A stretch of 64,000 nt of DNA from Beaufortia kweichowensis (Eukaryota; Chordata; Actinopteri; Cypriniformes; Gastromyzontidae): NCBI GenBank assembly GCA_019155185.1, contig CM032804.1:15347822-15411821 (forward strand), written 5' to 3'. The notes under the pieces are model-generated. The model did not search any database. It saw nothing but the letters and a program-made list of their open reading frames with translations, and had not been told where the DNA came from. Shown in pieces: positions 1 through 8,162 of this stretch. Both the position numbers and the translations under genes were made by a program. Position 1 is the stretch's first letter, and every line of letters starts with the position of its first letter.

Positions 1-740
1 TAATTAATGCAGCCTAACAATCCCTTAGGGGGATTTGTGTTATAAACTGTTGGACTATGTGTATGCTATGTTAAAGAGATAGGTCTTTAATCTAGATTTA
101 AACTGAGAGAGTGTGTCTGCCTCCCTCACAGCACTAGGAAGACTATTCCAAAGTTTAGGTGCTAAATAGGAGAATGATCTACCTAGGTATTTCTAGGTAT
201 TACCAAAAGGCCAGAGTCCTGAGAACGTAATGGACGTGAGGGACTGTAATGCATTAGGAGCTCACTCAGGTACTGAGGAGCTAAACCTAGTAGAACCTTA
301 TAAGTAGTCAGTAAGATCTTAAAGTTTATATCGTTGCATAATGGGTAACCAGTGGAGTGTTGACAGTACCGGGCTGATATGTTCAAACTTTTTTGTTCTT
401 GTGAGAACTCTAGCCGCTGCATTTTGAACTAGTTGGAGCTTTTGTAATAGGCTAGCTGGGCAGACACCTAACAATGCATTGCAGTAATCCAGTCTAGATG
501 TCATGACAGCATATGACGCAGTTTAGATATGTTTTTGAGATGAAAAAAGCGTTTTTTTAAGCGGTTTGATTTAAACCATTCTAATGCGGTTCCACTAATG
601 CCAACATAAGTTTTAAGTCTATTTAAAAGTATGCTGTGATCAATGGTGTCAAAGGCAGCGCTAAGATCTAACAATACAAGTAATGAAATGCAGCCACAAT
701 CAGATGACAAGAGTAGTATATTTTAGTATTATATGAGTGC
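1..740 (-). mobile_element. L2-like LINE fragment (3' end, internally deleted)
   Basis: On the minus strand this encodes broken pieces of a non-LTR reverse transcriptase. The RT core LLDLSAAFDTIDHSILL lies near 640-680. The C-terminal stretch QLVQNAAARVL lies near 400-430, and the tail FSYLAPKLWNSLP followed by LKTYLF near 75-165. After the WFKS motif (about 560) the frame jumps directly to a segment that normally lies well downstream, so a large internal piece is missing. Several frames are used, showing an old dead copy. It belongs to the same broad family as the LINE at 62,360-64,000. Its plus-strand right edge (about 740) abuts a V-segment relic. The element probably continues left of the window. 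Confidence 0.85.
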
Positions 741-744
741 ATTA

Positions 745-834
745 AGATTTTCAGCAGTGTATTACTGTAGCACATATGGAAGCTGACTATGCTAGAGAGT
801 TCATATCACAGTGATTCACATCATGACGAATACC
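745..834 (+). pseudogene. Immunoglobulin light-chain V relic (3' end plus signal)
   Basis: Only the FR3 end survives: codons for SAVYYC followed by STYGS, then in-frame stops (TGA, TAG). It is followed by a recombination signal: heptamer CACAGTG at 807-813, a 12-base spacer ATTCACATCATG, and a degenerate nonamer ACGAATACC at 826-834. The rest of the V exon and its leader are gone, replaced on the left by a LINE fragment. The sequence after the signal is nearly the same as that after V2 (4,046 onward), so this is the duplicated counterpart of V2. Not functional. Confidence 0.85.
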
Positions 835-1793
835 TCCTCAACGATCATAGACACTTCTGCTTTAATACACTGAGAGAAACATGAAGTTTGTTTTATGCTT
901 TACAATTCAAACTGAACAAACATCCTCATGACAAACCTTTTTTAACAATTATGAAATATATTCACTACAAAAGTGAGGACAAAATAATGAAGATTGACTA
1001 ATGAATACTTACAATCTTTCTGTTGACTGTAAATTATACTGTTCTTTTATTTGTTTAATATTAAATGAAAAGATACTATTGAATATTGTCATGTCTGCAA
1101 ATCTTGATTCCTGTCAAATACAGGCCCATCACTATTTGAGCCAAAATCATAAGTAATACAGACTACAGAAGATTTATTCTGTCAAAGAAGTGAAGTGAAG
1201 GCAACTCATCCTCAGAGTTATAGCATTTATCTCATCCAGTGATTAGTGAACACACACACACCCTCAGCAGTGAGCATCCATTATTCACAGCAGTGCCCAG
1301 AGATCAATCTGAGCCCTACATATCCTCCATATCACTGATGACATTAATGAAGACTGTCAGTCTTTATGTAGAATGACATTCATATGATATCAAATCATAT
1401 AGAAACAGTCAAAGACATTAATAAAACAATCACAATGTTTCAATAAACATGTGAGGACAAAAGTGAGATCCTGATATGTGTGGAGGACAAAACACTGAAG
1501 AAAACAGAAACATTCAAAACACTGAAGAAAGTTTTTTTATTTGCTCTTAATATTTTTATCAGTGAGTTAAAGGTCACGACAACTCTTTGTATCTGTTTCT
1601 ATCTACATCACAGTCAAATATGAATGAACATGAAGTTCACATGTCTGCAGTACACTGTCATCATGTGGTGGGTCTTACAGTGTTTTGTGTTTTCAGAAGC
1701 TCCTCCCTCCCAAAACTCTTCAAGTTTCTGTGTCTGATCATTTCATCTTTATTCTTCAACATCTGCTCATCTCTACACAGCACAAATCACAAG

Positions 1794-2250
1794 ATGCTCA
1801 GAATATCCTTCACTTTCTTCACTCTTCTCACCTGTGAGTTTATATCATATCTCATGTCAGATATAATGACATCTTAAAGTGTTTTTAAACACAATCTGAT
1901 GTAAATGTTGTTTTCTGCAGGTGTGTGTGGAGTGACTGTAGTGACACAGAATCCTCCAGAACTAACAGTGAATAAAGGAAATCAAGTCACTATGAGCTGT
2001 AATCTGGGATCAGTAACTGATCATTCTGCTAGATGGTATAAACAGACTTCAGGAGGAGTTCCTCAGCATGTGTTACATTCTTATCATGGTTGGAGTTCAG
2101 TTTATTATGGATCTGGTTTCTCTGCTCCTAAATTCACATCAACACATTCATCTAAATCAGATTATAGTTTGATCATTAATAATGTGGATGTGAGAGATTC
2201 AGCAGTGTATTACTGTCACACATGGGACAGCTCTGCTAAAGAGCACGTAT
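1794..2250 (+). CDS. Ig light-chain V segment V1 (leader + V exon)
   Basis: Germline V segment with a leader exon at 1794-1833 (MLRISFTFFTLLT, phase 1) and donor GTGAGT. The acceptor TTTTCTGCAG is followed by the V exon at 1921-2250. The V domain has the first Cys in VTMSC, Trp in ARWYKQ, the second Cys in SAVYYC, and a germline CDR3 start HTWDSS. CDR1 is short and CDR2 long (HSYHGWSSVYYGSG), which fits the teleost sigma/L2 type better than kappa or lambda. It is joined to a J by V(D)J recombination in B cells. The reading frame is intact through the leader splice. V3, 3,180 bases downstream, is its near twin. No clear octamer promoter was found close upstream; an ATTTGCTC near 1,539 is only a weak match. 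Confidence 0.9.
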
Positions 2251-2278
2251 CACAGTGATTCACATCATGACAAAAACC
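2251..2278 (+). other. V1 recombination signal (12-spacer)
   Basis: Heptamer CACAGTG at 2251-2257, spacer ATTCACATCATG of 12 bases, nonamer ACAAAAACC at 2270-2278. A perfect heptamer and a near-consensus nonamer imply it is usable by RAG1/2, pairing with the 23-spacer signal of the downstream J. Confidence 0.93.
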
Positions 2279-2824
2279 TCCTCACTGATCACAGACACTT
2301 CTGCTTTCAAAAACCAGAAGAAAACACAAAGGTATATTAGTGAGAATGTGAGAAAATGATTAAATCTTGTTTCTTTACGATTGCTGTAATGAAGTCTTAG
2401 ATCATTGTAATGTTTGTCTTTACAGATTATTTGTAGATTTCATTGATCAGTTCTTTAGATGGTAAGAATATTAATGTTACACACTAAAACACAAACAAAC
2501 AATACATTTTAAGCTTTTAGTTATTTATGAGTTTTGTTCTGGCATGTAGATTTTATCTTCAGCATTTTATTTTAAAAACTAATATATTGGTTTAATCTTG
2601 TAACATCAGAACAGCTAGTGACACAAATAATATTTGCTTGATAAAATGTGTTTGATTTTCAACCAGCTATTAAAACGAATGAATGTGAATTTGAATGTTC
2701 ACTGTGTATCTGTTATTGAATCTAAAAGATTATGCGTAAAAAAGCAAAATAATGAAATAAACAAAAATGCAATTTTTTTTCATCACAAACTTCAGAATTG
2801 GGTTGGTAAAATCAAATCGATACA

Positions 2825-3016
2825 TCACCCTAAAAACGGTTGTGTTAAAACAACACAAGGTGTGTTTAGTTAAGAACAAAACACATTTTGTGTTACTTTT
2901 AACTCAACTTGTGTTGTCCCTTTTATTTATTTAACACAAAATGACACATAATGTGTTAAACAGCACAACACAAAAAAATTGTTAATAAATAACACTTCCT
3001 TTTTGAGATTGTGTAC
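2825..3016. mobile_element. Short inverted-repeat element rich in ACACAA/TTGTGT
   Basis: The left end CACCCTAAAAACGGTTGTGT is imperfectly matched by the reverse complement of the right end near 2990-3016. Inside are several alternating TTGTGT and ACACAA blocks that can fold back. It carries no coding sequence. It looks like a non-autonomous DNA transposon (MITE) lying between V1 and V2. Confidence 0.55.
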
Positions 3017-3469
3017 TTGATGTGACTATATATATTTTTTAGTATTGCAATACTATAAAGTCTCTTTGGTATTTAATTTGATCTCTTCTGATGATTTATG
3101 TCTTATTTATTTCATATATATTGTCACCAGTCAATATCTGTTCATGTCTTTCATTCAGGATACACCTGCTTAACTTTAACTTGATGTAAATCTGTTTCTC
3201 TGTGTTCACTCAGAATGGAAAAACAAAACTACACAGGAAAGAGTTTTAAGAAACTACTGAACTAATATCTAATACTTACACACTGATCCTGAAATGTAGT
3301 TTGTGTACTCAAACTGCTTACACAACTTGGAAATCTTGAAAGCTTCCAGTAAACAAACACACAAGTACAATAATAAGACATGTAGAAATAAATGTAAAGA
3401 GTGAATTGTGTAATAAGACAGATTATTAAAGCAGTCGCTCTATAGCAGGAAGTGAAGATGATTGACTGA

Positions 3470-3517
3470 ATGCTAATGAACTTCCTCACAGTTTCTCTTC
3501 CTCTAATTCTCTATATG
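3470..3517 (+). promoter_or_regulatory. Candidate V2 promoter (octamer-like and TATA-like)
   Basis: ATGCTAAT at 3470-3477 is one base from the immunoglobulin octamer ATGCAAAT. A TATATG stretch follows at 3512-3517, about 50 bases before the V2 leader ATG at 3568. The spacing suits an Ig V promoter. Inferred only from motif and position. Confidence 0.5.
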
Positions 3518-3567
3518 AGAATCTTCATGTCTTCACTAAACTCAAAGTGATTCACACACTAGACAAG

Positions 3568-4017
3568 ATGCTGACAATATTCTTCACTCTCTTCACTTTC
3601 TCTCATGTAAGTTACACATTTCACTGGTAATATATTGATGTTGTCGGCATGAAATGAAGGATTTTGTTTCATTTGGTATTACAGGTGTCACTTCTGTTAA
3701 AGTTATCACACAAAAACCTTCAGTAGAGACGAAACAAAAAGGAAACTCTGTGACTATGGATTGTAATATAGCAAAGGATGAGGGCAACTATGTTTCTTGG
3801 TATAAACAGTTTCCAGGTGCAGCTCCTCAATTTGTGTTGAGATATCATCATTCTCATGACTCTCCTAACTTGTATGGGAACGGTTTTTCATCCAGTCGTT
3901 TCACATCTAAATCTCAGTCAGATATTGACTATCAGCTGATCATTAATAATGTGGATGTGAGAGATTCAGCAGTGTATTACTGTAACACATGGGACGGCTC
4001 TGCTAGTGAGTCTGTAT
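3568..4017 (+). CDS. Ig light-chain V segment V2 (possible leader frame defect)
   Basis: Leader exon 3568-3606 (MLTIFFTLFTFSH) is followed by donor GTAAGT. The acceptor ATTACAG precedes the V exon at 3685-4017. The V domain is complete: Cys in VTMDC, Trp in VSWYKQ, a long CDR2 around RYHHSHDSPNLYG, SAVYYC, and CDR3 start NTWDGS. V2 is clearly a different gene from V1 and V3 but of the same family. The leader exon is 39 bases (phase 0), whereas the V exon needs one incoming base; V1 and V3 leaders are 40 bases. Splicing at the visible GT/AG sites would shift the frame and meet a stop soon after. V2 may therefore be a pseudogene, or may use an unrecognised splice site. Confidence 0.8.
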
Positions 4018-4045
4018 CACAGTGATTCACATCATGACAAAAACC
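4018..4045 (+). other. V2 recombination signal (12-spacer)
   Basis: Heptamer CACAGTG 4018-4024, the same 12-base spacer ATTCACATCATG, nonamer ACAAAAACC 4037-4045. Identical to the V1 and V3 signals. Confidence 0.93.
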
Positions 4046-4973
4046 TCCTCACTGATCACAGACACTTCTGCTTTAATACACTGAGAGAAACCTGAAGTTT
4101 GTTTTACGCTTTACAATTCAAACTGAACAAACATCCTCATGACAGACTTTTTTTTTACAATTATGAAGTATATTCACTACAAAAGTGAGGACAAAATAAT
4201 GAAGATTGACTAATGAATACTTACAATCTTTCTGTTGACTGTAATTTATACTGTTCTTTAACTTGTGTAATATTAAATGAAAAGATACTATTGAATATTG
4301 TCATGTCTGCAAATCTCATCTTGTTTCCTGTCAAATACAGGCCCATCACTATTTGGGCCAAAATCATAAGTAATACAGACTACAGAAGATTTATTCTGTC
4401 AAAGAAGTGAAGTGAAGGCAAGTCATCCTCAGAGTTATAGCATTTATCTCATCCAGTGATTAGTGAACACACACACACCCTCAGCAGTGAGCATCCATTA
4501 TTCACTGCAGTGCCCAGAGATCAATCTGAGCCCTACATATCACTGATGACATTAATGAAGACTGTCAGTCTTTATGTAGAATGACATTCATATGATATCA
4601 AATCATATAGAAACAGTCAAAGACATTAATAAAACAATCACAATGTTTCAATAAACATGTGAGGATGAAAGTGAGATCCTGATATGTGTGGAGGACAAAA
4701 ACACTGAAGAAAGTTTTTATTTGCTCTTAATATTTTTATCAGTGAGTTAAAGGTCACGACAACTCTTTGTATCTGTTTCTATCTACATCACAGTCAAATA
4801 TGAATGAACATGAAGTTCACATGTCTGCAGTACACTGTCATCATGTGGTGGGTCTTACAGTGTTTTGTGTTTTCAGAAGCTCCTCCCTCCCAAAACTCTT
4901 CAAGTTTCTCTGTCTGATCATTTCATCTTTATTCTTCAACATCTGCTCATCTCTACACAGCACAAATCACAAG

Positions 4974-5430
4974 ATGCTCAGAATATCCTTCACTTTCTTC
5001 ACTCTTCTCACCTGTGAGTTTATATCATATCTCATGTCAGATATAATGACATCTTAAAGTGTTTTTAAATACAATCTGATGTAAATGTTGTTTTCTGCAG
5101 GTGTGTGTGGAGTGACTGTAGTGACACAGAATCCTCCAGAACTAACAGTGAATAAAGGAAATCAAGTCACTATGAGCTGTAATCTGGGATCAGTAACTGA
5201 TCATTCTGCTAGATGGTTTAAACAGACTTCAGGAGGAGTTCCTCAGTATGTGTTGAATTTTAGGCATGATTGGAGCTCAGTTTATTATGGATCTGGTTTC
5301 TCTGCTCCTAAATTCACATCAACACATTCATCTAAATCAGATTATAGTTTGATTATTAATAATGTGGATGTGAGAGATTCAGCAGTGTATTACTGTAACA
5401 CATGGGACAGCTCTGCTAAAGAGCACGTAT
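4974..5430 (+). CDS. Ig light-chain V segment V3 (leader + V exon)
   Basis: Leader exon 4974-5013 and V exon 5101-5430, with the same splice sites and phase as V1. The V domain has VTMSC, ARWFKQ, SAVYYC and CDR3 start NTWDSS. The V exon differs from V1 at 12 positions out of 330, and nine of these sit in about 37 bases coding CDR2. The flanking DNA is almost identical to V1. It is the V segment nearest the J elements. The frame is open and looks functional. Confidence 0.9.
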
Positions 5431-5458
5431 CACAGTGATTCACATCATGACAAAAACC
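5431..5458 (+). other. V3 recombination signal (12-spacer)
   Basis: Heptamer CACAGTG 5431-5437, spacer ATTCACATCATG, nonamer ACAAAAACC 5450-5458. Confidence 0.93.
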
Positions 5459-5816
5459 TCCTCACTGCTTGTGAGACTAAAACAAAATGGAGACATTACA
5501 GCATCAGTAGATTCAACACAATCTCATAGCGATTTAAACTATTTCATGATTTTCTTTGTATGTGTTTAGTAGGATCTGTTTTCACCCCAGTGATGTGAGT
5601 CATTACAGTCACTTCCCTGCAGAATGAAAACAACATTTACATGAGATTGCTCTCAAAAACACTTTAATAAACAGTGAACTACAACTAATAGACAGAAAGT
5701 CTACTTTTAATCTGGATAAAAGGTATTTGTGATTAGAAAACACAATCATTTGTACATAAAGTAAATGGACATTGAAGTTGAGTGACTGTTGTTTCTATCA
5801 CTTCAGAGACTGAGGA

Positions 5817-5882
5817 GGTTTCTGTACAATATGAATTGTATCTCTGTGGTATTTGGACAAGAAACGAAACTGCGTGTGAATG
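5817..5882 (+). pseudogene. Degenerate J segment (J1) with defective signal
   Basis: Nonamer GGTTTCTGT at 5817-5825, a spacer of only 16 bases, a mutated heptamer CTCTGTG (5842-5848), then J coding from 5849 reading VFGQETKLRVN. The conserved second Gly of FGxG is Glu, and the GTAAGT donor found after the good J is absent (sequence reads GAATGCTTTT). The flanks resemble those of J2, so this is a duplicate J that lost its 23-base spacer, heptamer, motif and donor. Confidence 0.8.
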
Positions 5883-6034
5883 CTTTTATTGTATTTCACT
5901 TGTAAAAATCATTGTATTATCTCTAGTTTCTGGTTTTATCTTTAGATCGGTTCTTCTCCCTCAGACCAAGCAGAGACTGTACTGCACTATTGAGCAAAAA
6001 AACTAATTACCCAATTAATTAACCAGTTAACCAG

Positions 6035-6125
6035 AATGAAGTGTTCAAGAGAGCTGTGTAATAACACAGATTATTAAAGCAGTCGTTGCACAGCAGAAAG
6101 TGAAGATGACAATATTCTTTACTGC
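6035..6125 (+). pseudogene. Relic of a V-segment 5' end between the two J elements
   Basis: The stretch around ACAGATTATTAAAGCAGTCG (about 6063-6083) matches the V2 promoter region near 3417-3437. It then jumps at GAAGATGACAATATTCTTTA to a remnant of the V2-type leader. The octamer-TATA interval is deleted and no V exon follows. Confidence 0.6.
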
Positions 6126-6313
6126 ATATTTTTACAATATCTTCACACAATAAATTCCCAAAATATTAAAACACATCAACAGAATTTAAAGACCTCTTAT
6201 AATCTGAATATAAAGTGTTTATTAAACACTAAACTGAGATGACTAAAGGATACGGAGCAGATGAAGTTGAGTGACTGTTTCACTTCTGTTTGTTTCACTT
6301 CAGAGACTGAAGA

Positions 6314-6352
6314 GGTTTTTGTACGACTCATCATATGAAGTGTATCACTGTG
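6314..6352 (+). other. J2 recombination signal (23-spacer)
   Basis: Nonamer GGTTTTTGT at 6314-6322, a 23-base spacer, and heptamer CACTGTG at 6346-6352 directly before the J coding sequence. It obeys the 12/23 rule with the V signals. V-12 with J-23 is the kappa/sigma arrangement, not the lambda one. Confidence 0.93.
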
Positions 6353-6386
6353 GTATTCGGAAAAGGAACAAAACTGCTTGTGACTG
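6353..6386 (+). CDS. Ig light-chain J segment (J2, functional-looking)
   Basis: Codes VFGKGTKLLVT, containing the FGxG motif that forms the J beta-bulge, followed at once by the consensus donor GTAAGT at 6387. The exon ends in phase 1, which fits the constant exon beginning at 7676 (G + AT gives Asp). It is the only intact J seen upstream of the constant exon. Confidence 0.93.
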
Positions 6387-6521
6387 GTAAGTCATCTTTT
6401 TATTCAATTATCACTTTAAAAAATGACTGTATTACGCACCATCTTCACTTAAACGACGAGATAATTATTTACTCTCTCTACAATAAACTTGTGTTTGTAA
6501 TTGTTACACATTTTGTTCAAT

Positions 6522-6736
6522 GTATACTCTAAAAAGGTTGGGTTATTTTAACCCAGTGTTGGGTTGTAAATACGGACAAACCCAACAGTTGGGTTGTAAA
6601 TGAACCCATTCTGGGTTGTTTTAACCCATGGTTTGGTCAAATATAAACTTTTTTGGTTAATTTAACCCAACAGTTGGGTTTGTACGTTTTTCACCCAACG
6701 TTGAGTTAGAATAACGCAACCTTTTTTAGGGTGTAC
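6522..6736. mobile_element. Short inverted-repeat element (AACCCAAC type) in the J-C intron
   Basis: The left end TACTCTAAAAAGGTTGGGTT is mirrored by the reverse complement of the right end, TACACCCTAAAAAAGGTTGC. The interior has repeated GGGTT and AACCC blocks that pair with each other. No coding sequence. Probably a MITE. Confidence 0.65.
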
Positions 6737-7275
6737 CATGAAAATGACAAATTATACTGACAGCATATTAAATATACTAAATGTATTTAATATCAGGTTG
6801 TATGTTGTATTTATCTTTGTAATCAAATTATTTGAGACAGTATATAAAATTTTGCCCTTTTAAAAGTGAATTAGTAACCAAAATTAAAAAATAATAAGGG
6901 TCATTGAAAATATAAACAAGTTATAGGATGTACATTTTCTTTGAATAAATTTTAATATGAACTTTTCTTGACTGTTCTTTCATGTCAAAGAGATTAGATG
7001 TGCACGCAAATTAAACGTACATCTTTAAATCTTCTGTTTTTATTAAGCAAATAATTGTTACACTTTACATTCAGTAATGTTAATGCATTGCTGTAGCTAA
7101 CATAAGCAACAATGTGTTTACAGTATTTATTCATCTTAATGATCAAAATATTGTTTTCTTAATTCCTTAATAAATGATTCTGTTGTTTTGGTAGTGATAT
7201 ACATTTTATGCATTTATGCTGTATGTATTTTTGTATTTGTATAGGGTTACAGATATGTATGTAATGTATGTTACA

Positions 7276-7299
7276 CATATATATATATATATATATATT
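7276..7299. repeat. (TA)n microsatellite
   Basis: An uninterrupted AT dinucleotide run just before the inverted-repeat element at 7,311. Confidence 0.9.
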
Positions 7300-7310
7300 G
7301 TATGTAATAT

Positions 7311-7547
7311 ATGTGACCCAGTCTGTGAAAACCCAGCTAATGTCATTTTTTGATTTTTCTGTTTTCTACATATAATCATGCTTCATAATGTAAAAAACAT
7401 TCTGTGAGAATTTAACATTGATATCTTTAATGTTGTTTGAGTAAGGTCTTGTTAAAAAATGAAATGGTGAATTCAAACTTTGATGCTCGCTATCTCAGAA
7501 TGAGATTTTTAGAGTTCAGCCTGGTTTTCACAGACTGGGTCACATAT
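7311..7547 (-). mobile_element. MITE, TGTGACCCAGTCTGTGAAA family, copy A
   Basis: Both ends carry the terminal inverted repeat TGTGACCCAGTCTGTGAAAA in near-perfect form. The interior matches, in opposite orientation, elements at about 13,460, 23,457 and 30,628 (shared motif TCTGAGATAATGAGCATCAA). No coding sequence. Lies in the J-C intron. Confidence 0.8.
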
Positions 7548-7675
7548 AATATAATATCTATAATCGCATAATAATAATAATAATAATATATATGAATATA
7601 GCATTATATAATTTTGTTAAAAGCACAGTACAGATTAACACTTCTCGCTTCATGTTTTTGAATAATTGTGTATAG

Positions 7676-7995
7676 ATGCAGATCTTCCTCCTCCTGTTGT
7701 GAACATCCTGCCTGTATCCAGTGAAGATCTGAGCTCCAGTAAAGTGACTCTGGTGTGTGTGATCAATGACATGCCTGTAGGATTTGCTGATGTGAGTTGG
7801 CTTGTGAATGGAAACCCAGTCACTAATGACGTCTTCACCGGCTCTGCTGAACAGCAGCCCAATGAGAAATTCAAGCTGAGCAGTTATTTAACCATTGAGA
7901 GATCAGAGTGGCAGAAAGACAAAGATATCACATGTCAAGTGTCTGCTGCAGCAAAGACCACGACCAAAAAGATCAAGAAATCTGACTGCAGTTAA
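7676..7995 (+). CDS. Immunoglobulin light-chain constant domain
   Basis: A single C1-type Ig domain exon that gives the constant half of the light chain. The acceptor TGTATAG precedes 7676. The first codon is completed by the J (G|AT, Asp), giving DADLPPPVVNILP. Visible hallmarks are the first Cys in VTLVCVI, Trp in VSWLV, the second Cys in DITCQV, and a C-terminal Cys in KKSDCS that would pair with the heavy chain. The stop is TAA at 7993-7995. The length (about 106 codons) is normal. The isotype is most likely teleost sigma/L2, judged from V structure and signal arrangement; a kappa-like L1/L3 identity is not excluded. Confidence 0.92.
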
Positions 7996-8052
7996 AAAAC
8001 TGACCGCTTGTTTTTATGAAAGTGCATATTGAAATGTCCTGGCATAGAAAGA

Positions 8053-8162
8053 AATAAAACTATAGAATGAAACTTAGCAGCTTAAACTTATTTTTGTCAT
8101 TTTCTGCAAACAACATTTCCGCTTTTGATACTAATGTAAGATGATTTGCAGCTTTTAATAAA
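8053..8162 (+). terminator. Polyadenylation signals of the light-chain constant exon
   Basis: AATAAA at 8053-8058 (58 bases after the stop) and again at 8157-8162. Either could end the light-chain transcript. Confidence 0.7.

Larger units (their letters stand above)
741..5458 (+). repeat. Tandem duplication of a V-pair block, offset about 3.18 kb
   Basis: The stretch after the V-relic signal through V1 (about 835-2278) matches the stretch after V2 through V3 (about 4046-5458), including long non-coding parts with only scattered changes and short indels. The V1 and V3 start codons are exactly 3,180 bases apart. The ancestral unit thus held a V2-type segment followed by a V1-type segment. In the left copy the V2-type member was later reduced to the relic. 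Confidence 0.85.

Noticed and set aside
1587..1877. 96-codon frame upstream of V1 (and its copy at 4767)
   Set aside because: It merely contains the leader exon read in frame from an upstream ATG; the true leader start is MLRISF at 1794, by homology with Ig leaders.
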